Positions 6,411-7,538 of a stretch of DNA of 7,538 nt are shown here, piece by piece. The stretch comes from Deltaproteobacteria bacterium (GTDB lineage Bacteria; Desulfobacterota; Deferrisomatia; Deferrisomatales; Deferrisomataceae), in contig JAADGT010000179.1 in NCBI GenBank assembly GCA_013152215.1, forward strand, positions 1 through 7,538, given 5' to 3'. A program made the position numbers and the translations under genes. How positions within the stretch are numbered: position 1 is the stretch's first letter; every line of letters begins with the position of its first letter. The notes beneath the pieces were generated by a model. It ran no database searches and was not told the DNA's origin. It worked only from the letters and a program-made list of their open reading frames with translations.

Positions 6411-6806
6411 CTACGCACCACACCGCTCCTGGATGAACCGCACGGTCTCGTCCAGGGGGGTGCCCCCGGGGAAGATGCCCTCCACTCCCAGAGCCCGCAG
6501 GGCCTCGAAGTCCTTCTTGGGGATCACGCCTCCCACGATCACCACCTTGTCCTGAGCGCCCTTCTCCTTCAGCAGCGCGGTCAGCTTGCGGCAGATCGGT
6601 AGGTGGCCGCCGGTCATGATGGACAGCCCGATCACGTCCACGTCCTCCTGGATGGCGGTCTGCACGATCGCCTCCACGCTCTGGTGGAGCCCCGTGTAGA
6701 TCACCTCCATCCCGGCCTCCTGGAGCGCGTGGGCCACCACCTTGGCCCCCCGGTCGTGACCGTCCAGCCCGGGCTTCGCAACCAGCACCTTGATCTTTCG
6801 CGCCAT
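6411..6806 (-). CDS. Coenzyme-B12-dependent acyl-CoA mutase, small (B12-binding) subunit
   Basis: 131-residue stand-alone B12-binding domain equivalent to the C-terminus of full-length methylmalonyl-CoA mutase. It carries the base-off/His-on signature: KPGLDGHDRGAKV (11-23), where H17 of the DxHxxG motif is the lower axial cobalt ligand; GLSIMTGGH (60-68), the SxL-type loop; and VIVGGVIP (89-96), the GG motif that holds the nucleotide tail. The length is usual for split mutases. It should assemble with the 542-residue subunit encoded downstream to form the active enzyme. The ATG at 6806 is preceded by GAGAGGAAG, a reasonable ribosome site. The gene precedes the large-subunit gene and is separated from it by 424 bases, mostly repeat and element sequence. 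All key B12-binding residues are intact, so the enzyme is probably functional whatever its substrate. Confidence 0.95.
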   Translation of the reverse strand: MARKIKVLVAKPGLDGHDRGAKVVAHALQEAGMEVIYTGLHQSVEAIVQTAIQEDVDVIGLSIMTGGHLPICRKLTALLKEKGAQDKVVIVGGVIPKKDFEALRALGVEGIFPGGTPLDETVRFIQERCGA

Positions 6807-6827
6807 GGTCTTCCTCTCCGTGGAACG

Positions 6828-6851
6828 GCTAGAAAGCTGGAATGCCAGAAA
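6828..6851. repeat. 8-bp tandem repeat, three degenerate units, upstream of the small mutase gene
   Basis: Units GCTAGAAA, GCTGGAAT and GCCAGAAA, same family and orientation as 6005-6036. AAGCTGGAA at 6834-6842 is the exact reverse complement of TTCCAGCTT at 6930-6938, so the transcript between fixX and the small subunit could form a hairpin with a loop of nearly 90 bases. Confidence 0.7.
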
Positions 6852-6903
6852 CCCGTTACCTCCCTTTGTCGCCCGGCCCAGCAGGGGTCTTGGGCAACCC
6901 CGG

Positions 6904-6938
6904 CCTTCTAGCCTTCCAGCCTCCTAGCCTTCCAGCTT
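6904..6938. repeat. 8-bp repeat array (inverted orientation) abutting the fixX stop
   Basis: On the minus strand it reads as consecutive units AAGCTGGA, AGGCTAGG, AGGCTGGA, AGGCTAGA. It begins within the fixX TAA stop (6937-6939), so the coding sequence ends exactly where the array starts. It is inverted relative to 6828-6851. Confidence 0.8.
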
Positions 6939-7215
6939 ATCCATACCGATATCGCACACCGTATCCCCCCCGGGGATACCGCCAGGTGAGAGCCCCTTCC
7001 CGGCAGGCCACGAGGCAGGTGCCGCACTCCAGGCACCCCGCGAACTCCACCGTCATCCGGTCCGACTCCTCGTTCCACTCGTACAGGGCGGCCGGGCAGA
7101 CCCGCACGCAGTACCGCTCGCGGCACCGGGCCCGGCACACCTCGGCGTCGATCTGAATGTGGCTCTGCTCGTCGTGCCGGAACGCGTTCTTCGTGAGCTT
7201 TTCGTCAACGGTCAT
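6937..7215 (-). CDS. fixX: FixX-type ferredoxin-like protein
   Basis: 92-residue iron-sulfur protein that works with FixC (ETF:quinone oxidoreductase-like) to carry electrons from the FixAB electron-transfer flavoprotein to quinone. It has eight cysteines in two groups: C27, C31, C36, C40 (the last in CPAALY) and C61, C64, C67, C71 (GCLECGTC), enough for two [4Fe-4S] clusters. The C-terminus, YPRGGYGVRYRYG (80-92), is the FixX family ending. The length is normal. The start gives the usual FixX N-terminus (VDEKL near residues 3-7), but the sequence before it (a run of C after GAG) is a poor ribosome site. It lies 110 bases after fixC and 130 bases before the small mutase gene; both spacers consist largely of short tandem repeats. 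The fixC, fixX order matches fixABCX clusters, so fixA and fixB may lie further right, outside the window. Whether this set serves acyl-CoA oxidation, bifurcation to ferredoxin or another role cannot be told here. Confidence 0.93.
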   Translation of the reverse strand: MTVDEKLTKNAFRHDEQSHIQIDAEVCRARCRERYCVRVCPAALYEWNEESDRMTVEFAGCLECGTCLVACREGALTWRYPRGGYGVRYRYG

Positions 7216-7246
7216 GGGGGGCTCGTAAATCGTGAATGGTTGGGTC

Positions 7247-7281
7247 GCCGGTCTTCGGTCGTCGGTCTTCGGTCGTCGGTG
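7247..7281. repeat. 7-bp tandem repeat, five units, in the fixC-fixX spacer
   Basis: Units GCCGGTC, TTCGGTC, GTCGGTC, TTCGGTC, GTCGGTG. Same family as 4036-4070, more than 3 kb away in another gap. It is followed after 7 bases by an unrelated 8-bp repeat. Confidence 0.85.
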
Positions 7282-7288
7282 CCACCAG

Positions 7289-7336
7289 ACGTCCTAACGT
7301 CCTAACGTCCCAACATCCCAACGTCCTACCGTCCCA
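7289..7336. repeat. 8-bp tandem repeat, six units, overlapping the fixC 3' end
   Basis: Six contiguous units: ACGTCCTA, ACGTCCTA, ACGTCCCA, ACATCCCA, ACGTCCTA, CCGTCCCA. The fixC stop codon (7326-7328) is part of the fifth unit, and the last codons are in the sixth. Within the window this family occurs only here. Confidence 0.9.
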
Positions 7337-7538
7337 GCCTCCGGGCCTTCCACCAGAACCGGGCGTCCCGGCGGTTGAGGGCGGTTCGCCGGAGGAATCC
7401 CCATACCAGGGAACCGAGGGGCTCGGGTGCGTCCCTCCCCAGCCGGACCAGGCGGCCCACCAGCTCGGCCACCTCCCTGGGGTACCGGCCGAACAGGTCG
7501 GGGTTGGACAGGAGCGCCGGCATGTCCCGGTAGGCCTC
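7326..7538 (-). CDS. fixC: FixC-type ETF:quinone oxidoreductase, C-terminal end (partial)
   Basis: The last 70 residues of a protein whose frame is open to the right edge. An internal Met at 7523 is not a credible start, because codons EAYRD continue upstream of it. The fragment (NPDLFGRYP, then a helical stretch, PEPLGSLVWGFLRR, and a basic end) resembles the C-terminus of FixC/ETF-QO-like flavoproteins. The FAD-binding N-terminus is outside the window. The main support for the name is the fixX gene directly downstream, since FixC and FixX are partners. The final residues, WKARRLGR, are encoded by DNA resembling the intergenic 8-bp repeats, so the native end may have been replaced or extended by repeat sequence; related proteins may also end in a similar basic helix, so this is not certain. 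Confidence 0.72.
   Translation of the reverse strand, partial: EAYRDMPALLSNPDLFGRYPREVAELVGRLVRLGRDAPEPLGSLVWGFLRRTALNRRDARFWWKARRLGR

Noticed and set aside
6067..6421. Overlapping open frames on both strands across the gap between the mutase subunit genes (61-111 residues)
   Set aside because: They lie in palindromic repeat DNA, are open on both strands as expected at this G+C content, lack credible ribosome sites, and show no recognisable domain.

Overview
The window is a stretch of very G+C-rich bacterial DNA (judged by eye; third codon positions are nearly all G or C). All six recognisable genes lie on the minus strand. In transcription order, right to left, they are: the 3' end of a fixC-type ETF:quinone oxidoreductase gene, fixX (ferredoxin-like), a small B12-binding mutase subunit, a large acyl-CoA mutase subunit, and a hydantoinase/acetone-carboxylase-type pair, hyuA and hyuB. 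This gene content, with high G+C and intergenic gaps full of short-period repeats, suggests an anaerobic or facultative bacterium, perhaps Desulfobacterota (former Deltaproteobacteria). That placement is an inference; the window holds no taxonomic marker.

Layout. 1-139: downstream of hyuB, with a 9-bp perfect hairpin at the edge and a copy of a dispersed repeat. 140-1882 hyuB and 1879-3969 hyuA overlap by 4 bp. 3970-4357: gap with 7-bp tandem repeats and a diverged inverted-repeat element. 4358-5986: large mutase subunit. 5987-6410: gap with an 8-bp tandem repeat and a roughly 260-bp MITE-like imperfect palindrome. 6411-6806: small B12 subunit. 6807-6936: repeat-filled gap. 6937-7215: fixX. 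7216-7325: repeat-filled gap. 7326-7538: fixC 3' end, running off the window.

How the genes may work together. The two mutase subunits together make one coenzyme-B12-dependent acyl-CoA mutase. Its large subunit keeps the Tyr/Arg pair that binds the free carboxylate of methylmalonyl-CoA-type substrates, but other active-site positions are changed, so the substrate may be a different 2-carboxyacyl-CoA. FixC/FixX move electrons from an ETF, usually fed by acyl-CoA dehydrogenases, to quinone. HyuA/HyuB belong to the ATP-dependent family that includes N-methylhydantoinase, 5-oxoprolinase, and acetone and acetophenone carboxylases. A catabolic route that activates or carboxylates a substrate, rearranges its CoA ester and oxidises it is plausible, but the substrate cannot be read from sequence.

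The most unusual content is in the gaps: an inverted-repeat element present in two diverged forms, an extra repeat that meets one element at its edge, and several families of 7-8-bp tandem repeats that run up to or into stop codons.
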